A DNA stretch of 42,985 nt from Seohaeicola zhoushanensis (GTDB taxonomy: Bacteria; Pseudomonadota; Alphaproteobacteria; Rhodobacterales; Rhodobacteraceae). The translations under genes and the position numbers were made by a program. The notes below the pieces were generated by a model. The model saw nothing but the letters and a program-made list of their open reading frames with translations, searched no databases and had not been told where the DNA came from. Where the stretch lies: assembly GCF_014656415.1 (NCBI RefSeq), contig NZ_BNCJ01000021.1, forward strand, positions 1 through 42,985, written 5' to 3'. Positions within the stretch are counted from its first letter, which is position 1. Every line of letters begins with the position of its first letter. Below, one piece after another: positions 8,594 through 18,257 of this stretch.

Positions 8594-9184
8594 TCAGGTG
8601 TCGTTGTCGGGATAGGTCTCTTCGCCCGGAGGGTCGCCCTCCCAGACCACCTGCGACACGAAGCGCGGACGGGTGAAGACGAAGTTGGCCAGGTTGATGT
8701 CGTCGAGGCCGACGTTGAACAGCGGCACGAAGACGTTGTTGGTCTCGACCAGGATCACCCGCTCGTTGTCGGGCATCACCGGCAGGCGGGCCTCGATATC
8801 CGAGATGTTGGAATTGGTCAGCGCCGCCGGGAAGCCGCGATTGGCCGACCAGTCGAGGTAGTAGCGGCTCTCGTCCTCGTCCCAGCGGATCACCGAGACC
8901 CGCAGGTCGACGTCCGAGGGCGTCCGGGTCATCAGTTCCATCAGCCGCAACATGCTGTCGATGTAATTGTCGTTGATCGCCTCGGTCTCGCGCGAGATGA
9001 GGTCGCTGACCGTGTAGGCGGCCTTGAGGTTCACCGCGCTCTGCCGGTAGCCGTCGAAGAAGACATAGCTTGCCATGAAGGCCCAGAAGAGGATGGGCAT
9101 CGCCAGGACGAATTCGACGGTGACGTTGCCCGACGTGTCGTCGCGAAAGGCGCGCAGGCGGTTTTTGAACGAAGTCAACAGCAT
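8594..9184 (-). CDS. TadE/TadF-like pilus assembly protein
   Basis: The 196-residue protein has the TadE-like N-terminus: a basic leader, then SGNVTVEFVLAMPILFWAFM as the single membrane span (about 18-40), and a helical region after it. Such pseudopilins are cleaved by a prepilin peptidase and help build or anchor Tad (Flp) pili. The C-terminal 100 residues contain two tryptophan-containing strands and an acidic tail (GEETYPDNDT). It is the last gene of a three-gene unit, 3 bases after the previous stop. The other Tad genes (cpaA-F, tadB/C) are absent from the window. Confidence 0.78.
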   Translation of the reverse strand: MLLTSFKNRLRAFRDDTSGNVTVEFVLAMPILFWAFMASYVFFDGYRQSAVNLKAAYTVSDLISRETEAINDNYIDSMLRLMELMTRTPSDVDLRVSVIRWDEDESRYYLDWSANRGFPAALTNSNISDIEARLPVMPDNERVILVETNNVFVPLFNVGLDDINLANFVFTRPRFVSQVVWEGDPPGEETYPDNDT

Positions 9185-9187
9185 GGC

Positions 9188-9727
9188 TTACCTCGGTTCC
9201 TGAACGAAGACGGAAGTGGAGACCAGGGCGAACTGGCCGGCACCATCCTTGACCAGCCCCTTGCCAAGGCCGGTGGTCGGGAAGATCGGGTCGATCTTGG
9301 CGCAGGCGCGCAGAACCATCAGTTCGTTCTCGCTGGCGTCATTGCGGAATTCGACCTTGGGGATGACTTCTTCGGCCTTGTCGGTGCAGCTGGCGGTGCC
9401 CGAGATGCCGGTCCAGTCGCGCGGGTCCATCACCACCATCTCGAGCAGCATGTTGTCGCTGCAGTTGCTGATGAAGCCGGCCCGCTTGCAGAGCAGGTCC
9501 TTGATATCGTCATGCTGCGGCACGTTGCCCGTGCCGAGGCGGATGTCGCGCACGGTGATGTCCATCGCGCGCTCCAGCATCGCGTGCTGCAGCGAGATCA
9601 TGCCGAGTTCGACCCCGGAGAGCAGGAGGAAGAGCATCGCCGGAAAGACCATGACGAACTCGATGGTGGCGTGACCGCTTTCCGACTTGCGGAACCGGCG
9701 CAGAGAACTGGCGAATTCGCGGATCAT
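9188..9727 (-). CDS. TadE-like pseudopilin
   Basis: This 179-residue protein begins MIREFASSLRRFRKSESGHA, followed by the span TIEFVMVFPAMLFLLLSGVE, the classic TadE-like arrangement with Glu after the expected cleavage point. Four cysteines follow (LLCKRAGFISNC, TASC, LRAC), suggesting two disulfides in the periplasm. I placed the start at 9727 because the ATG overlaps the stop of the upstream tadG-like gene by 4 bases (ATGA); the frame extends further upstream only inside that gene. Confidence 0.82.
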   Translation of the reverse strand: MIREFASSLRRFRKSESGHATIEFVMVFPAMLFLLLSGVELGMISLQHAMLERAMDITVRDIRLGTGNVPQHDDIKDLLCKRAGFISNCSDNMLLEMVVMDPRDWTGISGTASCTDKAEEVIPKVEFRNDASENELMVLRACAKIDPIFPTTGLGKGLVKDGAGQFALVSTSVFVQEPR

Positions 9728-11334
9728 TGGGTCAGCCTCAGTTTGCGGATCGACGTGGCGATCGCGTTGAACGCATCGTTGATCTCGTTGCTTTCCACGT
9801 CGAAGAAGTGGGCGTCGGAGCTTGCGCAATCCTTGAGGACGCGCACGCCGCGCTTGGGCGCTTCGAGCGAGACCGCGAAGATGATGATGCCCTCATCCTT
9901 GGCGGCGCCGCACATCTGCTTGGTGAACTGGTCCTTGGCGGTGCCGTTGAGGAAGCTGAAGGCCGCCTGGTACCAATCGCCGTAGCTGTTCCCGTTGTAG
10001 GTGTAGTTGTTGTAGACGTTCCACAGCAGCGACACGCGGTTGAACAGTTCCGGATAGGTCAGGCGCACCGCGGTGCCGGTTTCGGCCGGTTGGCCGGGCA
10101 GTTCGTTGCCGTAGGGGTGGTCCTTGAAGGCGCGGATATGCGGCCACCAGTAGTTCGGGTTCCCGTTCGACTTGTAGACCGTGTATTTGTTGGCTTCGGC
10201 GTTGTACCACACGTCCGAGATGCCCTCGCGCAGCGAGGGGTTCAGCATGTACTGGTTGGTGTTCTCGCCATCCGACATCAGCACGATCACCTTCAGGATC
10301 CGGCCGCTGTTGTAATCGTTCGGCCGGCCCTCGAAGGCGGGGTCCACGATCCCGTCGGCGATCAGGTCGCTGACCACGCTGCGGGTGCTCGGGTCGAGCA
10401 GCACGGTGCCCCACTTCATGCCGATGTCGATCGAGGTATTGCCCTGCGCCGTCATGTCGTCGACATAGGCGTGCAGATCGGCGGGCTTGTTGCTCAGCGG
10501 CACGATGGCCGAGTTGCTGCGCACCGGGCAGACCGGGATCTCGATCGGGTTCGTTGTCGAGGTGAAGGGGTCGAAATGCGCGGTGCGGTCCATCTCGACC
10601 ACGCGCGACAGGTCGGTCTTCTTGAACTCGTCGGCGACGAAATCGACGCAATGCGAATACTGGTGCTCTTGCGTCGTGGTGTATTTGTCGAGCAGCGACT
10701 TGCCGACGTTGACCTGGGTGGCGAAGGGCACGATCGACATCGAGATCTCGTCGCTGTTGCCGTTCGAGAAGACCGAGTTGATGAAGTTGTGCGTGGCGAC
10801 CTTGAGATCCTCGAGGCGCGTGCCGGTGTTCATCGAACCGGAGATGTCGAGCACCATGGAGATCTCGAGGTTGTCGATACTCTCCTCGGCGGTCCCGATG
10901 GCCGGAGCCCTGAGCGTGTCGACGCCGGTCATGTGCATGAACTGGGTGAGGACGTTCGATTCCGCATTGGCCGAGACGCGGCGGAAGCCGGTGCCCTCGG
11001 TGACGGCGACACCGCCGAGATAACCGCCGAGGTCGGCCTTGTCGAAGTAGTCCTGGACCACCGCCTGGGGATCGAGCTGCTGTTCCATGTCGGCCGCGGC
11101 CAGAACGGCGCGGTCGAGGGTATATTGCAGCTCGGCCCGGTCGCGCTCGAAGCGCATCAGGTCGATGCCGATACCGCCGATCATCAGGATGAGCACGAAG
11201 ATGTAGACGCCGAAGATCAGGAGAGATCCGTCTTCGTCCTTTCCGAAGCGGCGCAGTGCGCCCTTGTCGAACCTGCCGGATTCAAGTGCCAAACCGAAGG
11301 AACGAGTCGCTTTCTTTCCTTGTTGCACACGCAT
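9724..11334 (-). CDS. TadG-like protein with VWA domain
   Basis: The 536-residue protein starts with a basic cytoplasmic stretch, then a TadE/TadG-type membrane span (GSLLIFGVYIFVLILMIGGI, about 37-56), followed by a large extracytoplasmic part. A von Willebrand A domain begins at MVLDISGSM, with metal-binding (MIDAS) residues Asp163, Ser165 and Ser167. The domain is interrupted by a long insertion rich in Asn, Tyr and Trp, then resumes with VIVLMSDGENTN and IIIFAVSLE. TadG proteins are linked to Tad pilus biogenesis and adhesion. The ATG at 11334 follows AGAGAGG. It leads the three-gene unit. Confidence 0.85.
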   Translation of the reverse strand: MRVQQGKKATRSFGLALESGRFDKGALRRFGKDEDGSLLIFGVYIFVLILMIGGIGIDLMRFERDRAELQYTLDRAVLAAADMEQQLDPQAVVQDYFDKADLGGYLGGVAVTEGTGFRRVSANAESNVLTQFMHMTGVDTLRAPAIGTAEESIDNLEISMVLDISGSMNTGTRLEDLKVATHNFINSVFSNGNSDEISMSIVPFATQVNVGKSLLDKYTTTQEHQYSHCVDFVADEFKKTDLSRVVEMDRTAHFDPFTSTTNPIEIPVCPVRSNSAIVPLSNKPADLHAYVDDMTAQGNTSIDIGMKWGTVLLDPSTRSVVSDLIADGIVDPAFEGRPNDYNSGRILKVIVLMSDGENTNQYMLNPSLREGISDVWYNAEANKYTVYKSNGNPNYWWPHIRAFKDHPYGNELPGQPAETGTAVRLTYPELFNRVSLLWNVYNNYTYNGNSYGDWYQAAFSFLNGTAKDQFTKQMCGAAKDEGIIIFAVSLEAPKRGVRVLKDCASSDAHFFDVESNEINDAFNAIATSIRKLRLTQ

Positions 11335-11672
11335 GACTAACCTCTCTGCCGCCGGGAGTCCGGCAGCGGTCGACCAACAATTCATCCCCATCGTTCTGGG
11401 CGAAAAACATGTCGTAATTTGGGCGGAAAGCCGCCGGAAGCGGGCCTATTCCCGCCCGTACCCGCCACGGTTTCACGGATTCCCGCGGGTTGTTGCGCGG
11501 CTTTGAACAAAGCGGAGAATCGTACGGGGCACGACTTGGCCGCAAGGGGGGATTGCCGCGGCGCGGCGGAGAAATTTGCCGTTTGGCGTGGCTTTCCGTC
11601 ATCTCCTCGCCATACAGTCGGGACAACAGTCGGCCGCGCGCGACTCGTGCGGTGCAACCGGGAGGGACGGTA
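11335..11672. other. divergent gap between tadG-like gene and gdhA
   Basis: This 338-base gap holds both 5' regions. I see no RNA gene and no convincing -35/-10 pair. It contains a short tandem repeat, ACAGTCGG twice with a 12-base period (11614-11633), about 40 bases before the gdhA start, which could be a regulator site or chance. Confidence 0.4.
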
Positions 11673-13103
<1,431 letters not shown>

Positions 13104-13107
13104 GGGC

Positions 13108-13125
13108 GGCGGGGTAAACCCCGCC
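13108..13125. repeat. GC palindrome after gdhA
   Basis: GGCGGGG and CCCCGCC form a perfect 7-bp stem around TAAA, 4 bases after the gdhA stop. It has no T-run. It may stop or protect the gdhA transcript. Confidence 0.45.
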
Positions 13126-13187
13126 CTACCGCGCGTGGGCCGGGGAGGCGATATACGGTGCTCCGCGCGCCTGGCCGGTGTCGCTTT

Positions 13188-13218
13188 GGAGTATTTTTGA
13201 AGAAGAGAAGCCTGGGGC
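13188..13218 (-). repeat. pyrimidine-rich intergenic element, copy B
   Basis: Read on the minus strand it is GCCCCA, then GGCTTCTCTTCTTCAAAAAT, then ACTCC. Apart from a single base (A/T after GCCCC) and the final bases, it matches copy C at 27117-27148 through about 27 positions. It begins 33 bases after the stop of the minus-strand antiporter gene, in the convergent gap with gdhA. Confidence 0.6.
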
Positions 13219-13251
13219 AGGGTGCGCCCGAGCCGGTCGGCGGCGCCGGCG

Positions 13252-15138
13252 TCAGGCGGATTTCTTCTTACGCTCGCCTTCGGTGAAGCGGGCGAGCAGC
13301 GCGGTTTCGAGATCCTTCTGCAGCTCGCGGGTGCGGGCGATATAGGCGGCGTTCTCGGAGATCGGCTGCGTCGGATCCCAGAGTTGGGCCAGTTCCTTCA
13401 CCGCGGCGCGGTCGTGGTGGTAGAAGGTCTGCTGCGCCTCGGCGGCCTCGTATTCCGACAGGCCGATGTTCTCGAGCACGTAGCGGCCGGCGCGCAGGGC
13501 GGAGTCGAACATCTCGCGCACGATGTCGTCGGCGCCGGCGCGGTAGAGCTGGAAGACGTGAAAGCGGTCATAGGCGCGGGCGATGATATGCAGGTCGGGC
13601 CTTTCGCGCCGGGCATAGGCCACCAGCTGGGTCGCCTTGTCCTTGTCGTCCATCGCCACCACCAGGATGCGGGCCTTCATCAGCCCGGCGGCCTTGAGCA
13701 GCTCGGGGCGCGAGGGGTCGCCGAGGAAGCCCTTGAAGCCGAATTTGCGCATCAGCTGGATCGTCTGCATGTCCTTGTCGAGCACCACGGTGCGAAAGCC
13801 GCTGGCCTGCACCAGCCGGTTCACCACCTGCCCGAAGCGGCCGACGCCGGCGATGATGACCGGGCCTTCCTCGTCGATCTCGTCGGGCTCGAAGGGGTCG
13901 GCGCGGTCGCCGAGGCGGCGCGAGATCTGGTCGTAGAGGATGAAGAGCAGCGGGGTGATCATCATCGAGAGGGCGATCACCAGCAGCAGCTTCTCGGAGA
14001 CCGCCGAGGGGATGATGTAGAGCTTTTCCGAGAAGGCCAGCAGAACGAAGCCGAATTCGCCCGCCTGCGCCAGCGACAGGGTGAACAGCGCCCGGTCGCG
14101 GCCGTGCAGGTTGAACAGGCGAGCCAGCAGGAAGAGCACGGCGCTCTTGATGAGGATCACCAGCAGCGCGAGGCCGATCATGTCGTCGGGCGCGGCGAAG
14201 AAGGCGTGGAAGTTGATGCCGGCGCCGACGGTGATGAAGAACAGGCCGAGCAGCAGGCCCTTGAAGGGTTCGAGGTCGCTTTCCAGCTCGTGGCGGAACT
14301 CGCTGTTGGCAAGCACCACGCCGGCGAGGAAGGCGCCGAGCGCCGGGGAGAGGCCCACCAGCGTCATCAGGAAGGAGATGCCCACCACGATGAGCAGGGC
14401 CAGCGCGGTATACATCTCGCGCAGGCGGGCGGCATGGATGAAGCGGAACACCGGGCGGGTCAGGAAGACCCCGGCCAGTATGATGGAGGCGATCACCGCG
14501 ATGGTGACCAGGGTGACGCCCCAGCCCGGCAGGCCCTGGAGCAGATGCGCGGCCGCGTGGCCGCCTTTCCCGGCGTCGTTGACGGCGAGCGAGATCGAGC
14601 CGTCCTCGTTGATCTTGCCGTAGACCGGCGCGGCCAGCAGCGGCAGGAAGGCCAGGATCGGGATCACCGCGATATCCTGGGTCAGCAGCACCGAGAAGGC
14701 CGAACGGCCGCCGCCGGTCTGCATCAGCCCCTTCTCCGAAAGCGTCTGCAGCACGATGGCGGTGGAGGAGAGCGAGAGCGTCAGGCCCACCGCGAGCGCC
14801 ACGCTCCAGGGCTGGCCGGCGGCCATCGCCGCCGCCATCAGCACCAGCGTCGAGAGCACCACCTGCAGCCCACCGAGGCCGACCAGCCGGTGGCGCATGT
14901 CCCAGAGCGTGCGGGGTTCGAGTTCGAGCCCGATCAGGAAGAGCATCATCACCACGCCGAATTCGGCGAAATGCTGCAGTTCGGCCGTCTCGGCGCCCAC
15001 TAGCCCGAGCACCGGGCCGACGATGACGCCGGCCGCGAGGTAGCCCAGCACGCTGCCCAGCCCGAGGCGCGCGGCGATGGGCACGGCGATCACCGCGGCG
15101 GCCAGGTAGATGCAGGCCTGGTAGAGGAAACTTTCCAT
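13252..15138 (-). CDS. CPA2-type cation/proton antiporter, KefB/KefC-like
   Basis: This 628-residue protein has about 12 membrane spans (residues 1-410) of the monovalent cation:proton antiporter-2 family, including GYLAAGVIVGP, FLIGLELEP and LSLSSTAIVLQ. A cytoplasmic TrkA-N/RCK domain follows from about 424 with the nucleotide-binding signature AGVGRFGQVV and a downstream acidic residue (VVLDKD). It likely moves potassium or sodium against protons under control of NAD(H) or glutathione-type ligands. A short helical tail ends in a lysine cluster. KefF/KefG partners are not next to it, so glutathione gating is not assured. Confidence 0.88.
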   Translation of the reverse strand: MESFLYQACIYLAAAVIAVPIAARLGLGSVLGYLAAGVIVGPVLGLVGAETAELQHFAEFGVVMMLFLIGLELEPRTLWDMRHRLVGLGGLQVVLSTLVLMAAAMAAGQPWSVALAVGLTLSLSSTAIVLQTLSEKGLMQTGGGRSAFSVLLTQDIAVIPILAFLPLLAAPVYGKINEDGSISLAVNDAGKGGHAAAHLLQGLPGWGVTLVTIAVIASIILAGVFLTRPVFRFIHAARLREMYTALALLIVVGISFLMTLVGLSPALGAFLAGVVLANSEFRHELESDLEPFKGLLLGLFFITVGAGINFHAFFAAPDDMIGLALLVILIKSAVLFLLARLFNLHGRDRALFTLSLAQAGEFGFVLLAFSEKLYIIPSAVSEKLLLVIALSMMITPLLFILYDQISRRLGDRADPFEPDEIDEEGPVIIAGVGRFGQVVNRLVQASGFRTVVLDKDMQTIQLMRKFGFKGFLGDPSRPELLKAAGLMKARILVVAMDDKDKATQLVAYARRERPDLHIIARAYDRFHVFQLYRAGADDIVREMFDSALRAGRYVLENIGLSEYEAAEAQQTFYHHDRAAVKELAQLWDPTQPISENAAYIARTRELQKDLETALLARFTEGERKKKSA

Positions 15139-15160
15139 CGGTCGGCGGACTCCTGTCGGG

Positions 15161-15616
15161 TCAGGTCGGCAGCGGGGCGTCCTGCTTGAGCTGGTCCATC
15201 ACGATCTGGCTTTGCACGCGGGCGACCGAGGGATGCGACAGCAGGACGTCGTGGATCAATGTGTTCAGAGCGCCGAGGTTAGTGCAATAGACCCGCAGGA
15301 GATAATCCGCCTCGCCGGTCATGGTCCAGGCGCTGGTGATCTCGGGGCGGGACCGCACCAGGCGGGCGAAGGCCTTCGACTGCTCGGGGCCGTGGGTGGC
15401 GAGCTGCACCTGCACGAAGCCCTGCACCGCGAGGCCGAGCCGCGCCGGGTCGAGCCGGGCGGCATAGCCGGTGATATAGCCCTCGGTCTCGAGCCGCTGG
15501 CGGCGGCGGCCGGCCTGGCTGGGCGAGAGGTTCAGCATCTCGCCCAGCTCCTGCGCCGTCAGGTGGGCATTGGCCTGCAGCGCGGCAAGCAGGCGGGTGT
15601 CGGTCGAGTCGAGCAT
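15161..15616 (-). CDS. Lrp/AsnC family transcriptional regulator
   Basis: The 151-residue protein has the N-terminal helix-turn-helix (about 5-60, with LTAQELGEMLNLSPSQAGRR) and the C-terminal RAM/ligand domain (70-145, with TMTGEADYLLRVYC). Lrp/AsnC proteins bind amino acids or related acids and form octamers. The ATG at 15616 fits the family start; AAGG lies 10 bases upstream. It is divergent from hpd with a 143-base gap, so it probably controls tyrosine catabolism, perhaps in response to an aromatic amino acid. This is inferred from position. Confidence 0.9.
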   Translation of the reverse strand: MLDSTDTRLLAALQANAHLTAQELGEMLNLSPSQAGRRRQRLETEGYITGYAARLDPARLGLAVQGFVQVQLATHGPEQSKAFARLVRSRPEITSAWTMTGEADYLLRVYCTNLGALNTLIHDVLLSHPSVARVQSQIVMDQLKQDAPLPT

Positions 15617-15656
15617 GTGCGGCCTTTTTGCGTTCCATATAAGGATAACGTGAAAA

Positions 15657-15695
15657 TCGCGCATGTCGAAGGCAAAAGGGGCGCAACTTCGCGCA
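15657..15695. promoter_or_regulatory. candidate Lrp-type sites between lrp and hpd
   Basis: TCGCGCA occurs at 15657-15663 and again at 15689-15695, 32 bases apart, which is about three helical turns. A -10-like TATTAT for hpd stands at 15717-15722. Such spacing suits cooperative binding by an Lrp octamer, but the repeat is short. Confidence 0.35.
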
Positions 15696-15759
15696 AAACC
15701 TGCATGGGATCTGCGCTATTATGATGGGGCGAACAGATCAGAGCAGAGGAGACGCCGTC

Positions 15760-16854
15760 ATGGGCCCGTTCCCGCACCAAGCGCCGAAAGCCGTCATTTC
15801 CGAGGAAAACCCCGCCGGCACCGACGGTTTCGAATTCGTCGAATTCGCCCATCCCGAGCCGCAGGCGCTGCGCGATCTCTTCGCGAAGATGGGCTATCAG
15901 CTGGTTGCGCGGCACAAGCGCAAGGATGTCGAGCTCTGGCAGCAGGGCGACATCACCTATGTGCTGAACGCCGACCCGGAGAGCTATGCCGCTAAGTTTG
16001 TCGAGGAACACGGCCCCTGCGCCCCCTCGATGGGCTGGCGCGTGGTCGATGCGCAGCATGCCTTCGCGCATGCGGTCTCGAAAGGCGCCGAGCCCTTCGA
16101 GGGGCCGGGCAAGACGATGGACGTGCCGGCGATCAAGGGCATCGGCGGGTCGCTGATCTATTTCATCGACCAGTATTACGAGACCTCGCCCTATAACGCC
16201 GAATTCGAGTGGCTGGCCCAGTCGAAGCCGCGCGGCGTGGGCTTCTTCTATCTCGACCACCTGACCCACAATGTCTTCAAGGGCAACATGGACAAGTGGT
16301 TCGATTTCTACGGCAACCTGTTCAATTTCCGCCAGATCCGCTTCTTCGACATCGAGGGCAAGTATACCGGCCTGTTCTCGCGGGCGCTGACCTCGCCCTG
16401 CGGGCGGATCCGCATCCCGATCAACGAGGACCGCGGCGAGACCGGGCAGATCGTCTCCTATCTCAAGAAATACAAGGGCGAGGGGATCCAGCATATCGCG
16501 GTGGGCACTGACGACATATATGACGCGACGGATGCGATTTCCGAGAAGGGCATCACCTTCATGCCCGGCCCGCCGGATGCCTATTACGAGCTGTCGAAGG
16601 AGCGCGTGCAGGGCCACGAGGAGCCGATCGAGCGGATGAAGAAGCACGGCATCCTGATCGACGGCGAAGGCGTGGTCGACGGCGGCGAGACGCGGATCCT
16701 GCTGCAGATCTTCTCGAAAACGGTGATCGGGCCGATCTTCTTCGAGTTCATCCAGCGCAAGGGCGACGACGGTTTCGGCGAGGGCAACTTCAAGGCGCTC
16801 TTCGAAAGCATCGAGGCCGAGCAGATCGCCACCGGGGAGATCGCCGCGGAATAA
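15760..16854 (+). CDS. hpd: 4-hydroxyphenylpyruvate dioxygenase
   Basis: This non-haem iron enzyme turns 4-hydroxyphenylpyruvate into homogentisate in tyrosine breakdown. The iron ligands are visible in the 364-residue protein: His167 (LDHLTHNV), His245 (GIQHIAVGT) and Glu329 (PIFFEFIQRKG). The C-terminal helix that closes the active site (GDDGFGEGNFKALFESIE) is present. The ATG at 15760 is preceded by AGAGGAG; an upstream ATG at 15721 lacks such a site. It ends at a strong terminator, and hmgA and fah are not nearby. Confidence 0.95.
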   Translation: MGPFPHQAPKAVISEENPAGTDGFEFVEFAHPEPQALRDLFAKMGYQLVARHKRKDVELWQQGDITYVLNADPESYAAKFVEEHGPCAPSMGWRVVDAQHAFAHAVSKGAEPFEGPGKTMDVPAIKGIGGSLIYFIDQYYETSPYNAEFEWLAQSKPRGVGFFYLDHLTHNVFKGNMDKWFDFYGNLFNFRQIRFFDIEGKYTGLFSRALTSPCGRIRIPINEDRGETGQIVSYLKKYKGEGIQHIAVGTDDIYDATDAISEKGITFMPGPPDAYYELSKERVQGHEEPIERMKKHGILIDGEGVVDGGETRILLQIFSKTVIGPIFFEFIQRKGDDGFGEGNFKALFESIEAEQIATGEIAAE

Positions 16855-16878
16855 GCGGGTCCAGGGGGAGGTGGAGAG

Positions 16879-16906
16879 ACGCCGCGGGGACGCCCGCGGC
16901 GTTTTT
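16879..16906 (+). terminator. hpd intrinsic terminator
   Basis: ACGCCGCGGG and CCCGCGGCGT pair perfectly over 10 bases around GACG, followed by five T (16902-16906). It begins 24 bases after the hpd stop. Confidence 0.9.
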
Positions 16907-16943
16907 CGTTTCCCGCAAATCTCGCAGATATTTACGGTATTGC

Positions 16944-16971
16944 TTGTTAACTCCTGCATTTCGCGTCTAAT
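16944..16971 (+). promoter_or_regulatory. candidate promoter of the RTX gene
   Basis: TTGTTA (16944-16949), a 16-base spacer and TCTAAT (16966-16971) resemble sigma-70 boxes in an AT-rich stretch. The distance to the start codon leaves about a 70-base leader. No experiment supports it. Confidence 0.4.
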
Positions 16972-17048
16972 TGCCCTCGGGAAACCCCGGGAATGCGACG
17001 GAAAGCGAACCCGGATGGTTCTCCGAAGTCTATTATTAGGAGAAGGCA

Positions 17049-18191
17049 ATGGCCGTCATTTCACTCTATTCAGGCATGAATGCCTTTACCTATTCGGATC
17101 TCTATGCGCTGAACGTCGATAACGCGAGAATCACGACCACCAGCGCGACCTTGCTGGCAGGCTATGTGGACGGTTTCTATGTCAGCATTCCGGGCCGCTA
17201 TTATTACGACGCCTATGGTCTGACCAGCGGAACCGTCTATGGGATGACCGTGAGCTATGGCAGCACCACGCTGGCGTCGATCAGCGGGCTGTCGATTGAT
17301 GCCGAGACGATGGCCTACATGGATCCGAGCCAACTGGAGCGGATCATGCTGGCCGGCGCGGACAAGGTGACTTCCTACTGGAACACCGGCGATACCTATT
17401 ACCTCTACGGCGGCGACGACTGGGTCCGGCTGGGCAACGGCAACGATTTTGTCGATGGCGGCACCGGGGTCGACACCATGCGGCTCGAGGTCAACCAGGC
17501 CAGTGCGAAGTTCAACATGATCTTCTCCAACAGGTTCGAAGTCGTCAGCGCGCAGGGCCGGGATACCCTGAGCAATGTCGAGGTCATCGAATTCAACGAC
17601 TGGAAGATCGGCCTGCACGGGGGCAACTCGGCCGGGAACACCATTTCGGGCGATACCTATGCCGGGGTGATCCGCGACATCATCTTTGGCGCGGGCGGGA
17701 ACGACACGCTGCGGGGGCTGGAAGGCGACGACTGGCTCTACGGTCAGGGCGGCGATGACAAGCTCTTCGGCGACCGCGCGCGCGACTGGCTGTTCGGCGG
17801 GGGCGGCAACGACCAGCTCGAAGGCGGCTACGGCGACGACCGGCTGAAGGGGGGCGGCGGACGCGACCTGCTGCTTGGCAACCAGGGCAACGATGTGCTG
17901 TTCGGCGACAAGGGGAACGATCTTCTGGCCGGCGGTGCCGGCAATGACGTGCTGACCGGCGGGGCGGGGCGCGACGTCTTCTGGTTCCAGAAGAACCAGG
18001 GCGACAATGTCATCCGCGATTTCGAGCTGGGCCTCGATCACATCGAGATCGGCCGGGGCGCCTCGCGGCTTCGCGGGCTGGATTTTGTCCAGAAGGGCGG
18101 CGACGTGCTGGTGAGCTTTGAGGGCACCGATATCCTGGTGAAGAACATGCAGGTCGCCGACCTGCAAAACGCCGACAACTTCCTGTTCTGA
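17049..18191 (+). CDS. RTX-repeat secreted protein
   Basis: The 380-residue protein has a unique tyrosine-rich N-terminal part (1-115) and then calcium-binding nonapeptide repeats of the GGxGxDxLx kind. There is an outlying group at about 118-142 (GGDDWVRLGNGND) and a main block at about 217-317 (for example GAGGNDTLRGLEGDD). The absence of a signal peptide and the C-terminal end (ADNFLF) fit type I secretion. No protease, lipase or other catalytic motif is visible, so it may be a surface or matrix protein. AGGAGAAGG lies just before the ATG. No ABC transporter, membrane fusion or TolC gene is in the window. Confidence 0.85.
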   Translation: MAVISLYSGMNAFTYSDLYALNVDNARITTTSATLLAGYVDGFYVSIPGRYYYDAYGLTSGTVYGMTVSYGSTTLASISGLSIDAETMAYMDPSQLERIMLAGADKVTSYWNTGDTYYLYGGDDWVRLGNGNDFVDGGTGVDTMRLEVNQASAKFNMIFSNRFEVVSAQGRDTLSNVEVIEFNDWKIGLHGGNSAGNTISGDTYAGVIRDIIFGAGGNDTLRGLEGDDWLYGQGGDDKLFGDRARDWLFGGGGNDQLEGGYGDDRLKGGGGRDLLLGNQGNDVLFGDKGNDLLAGGAGNDVLTGGAGRDVFWFQKNQGDNVIRDFELGLDHIEIGRGASRLRGLDFVQKGGDVLVSFEGTDILVKNMQVADLQNADNFLF

Positions 18192-18210
18192 GCCCCACTC
18201 GCGACAGCAA

Positions 18211-18237
18211 AAAGGCGCGGCTGCTGGCCGCGCCTTT
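18211..18237. terminator. shared bidirectional terminator
   Basis: AAAGGCGCGGC and GCCGCGCCTTT pair over 11 bases around TGCTG. It lies between the convergent RTX and VPLPA-CTERM-like genes, with A-runs and T-runs that suit both directions. Confidence 0.8.
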
Positions 18238-18257
18238 CGTTTGCGTGCCGGGCCTTG

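Noticed and set aside
8573-11340. Long plus-strand open frames opposite the Tad-like operon
   Set aside because: The minus strand has the TadE spans and the VWA motif with proper starts and 4-base overlaps. The plus-strand products are His/Arg/Gly-rich, typical of antisense shadows.
17697-18000. RTX repeat DNA as a CRISPR-like array
   Set aside because: The periodicity is the 27-base code for calcium-binding nonapeptides within one open frame, not repeat-spacer units.
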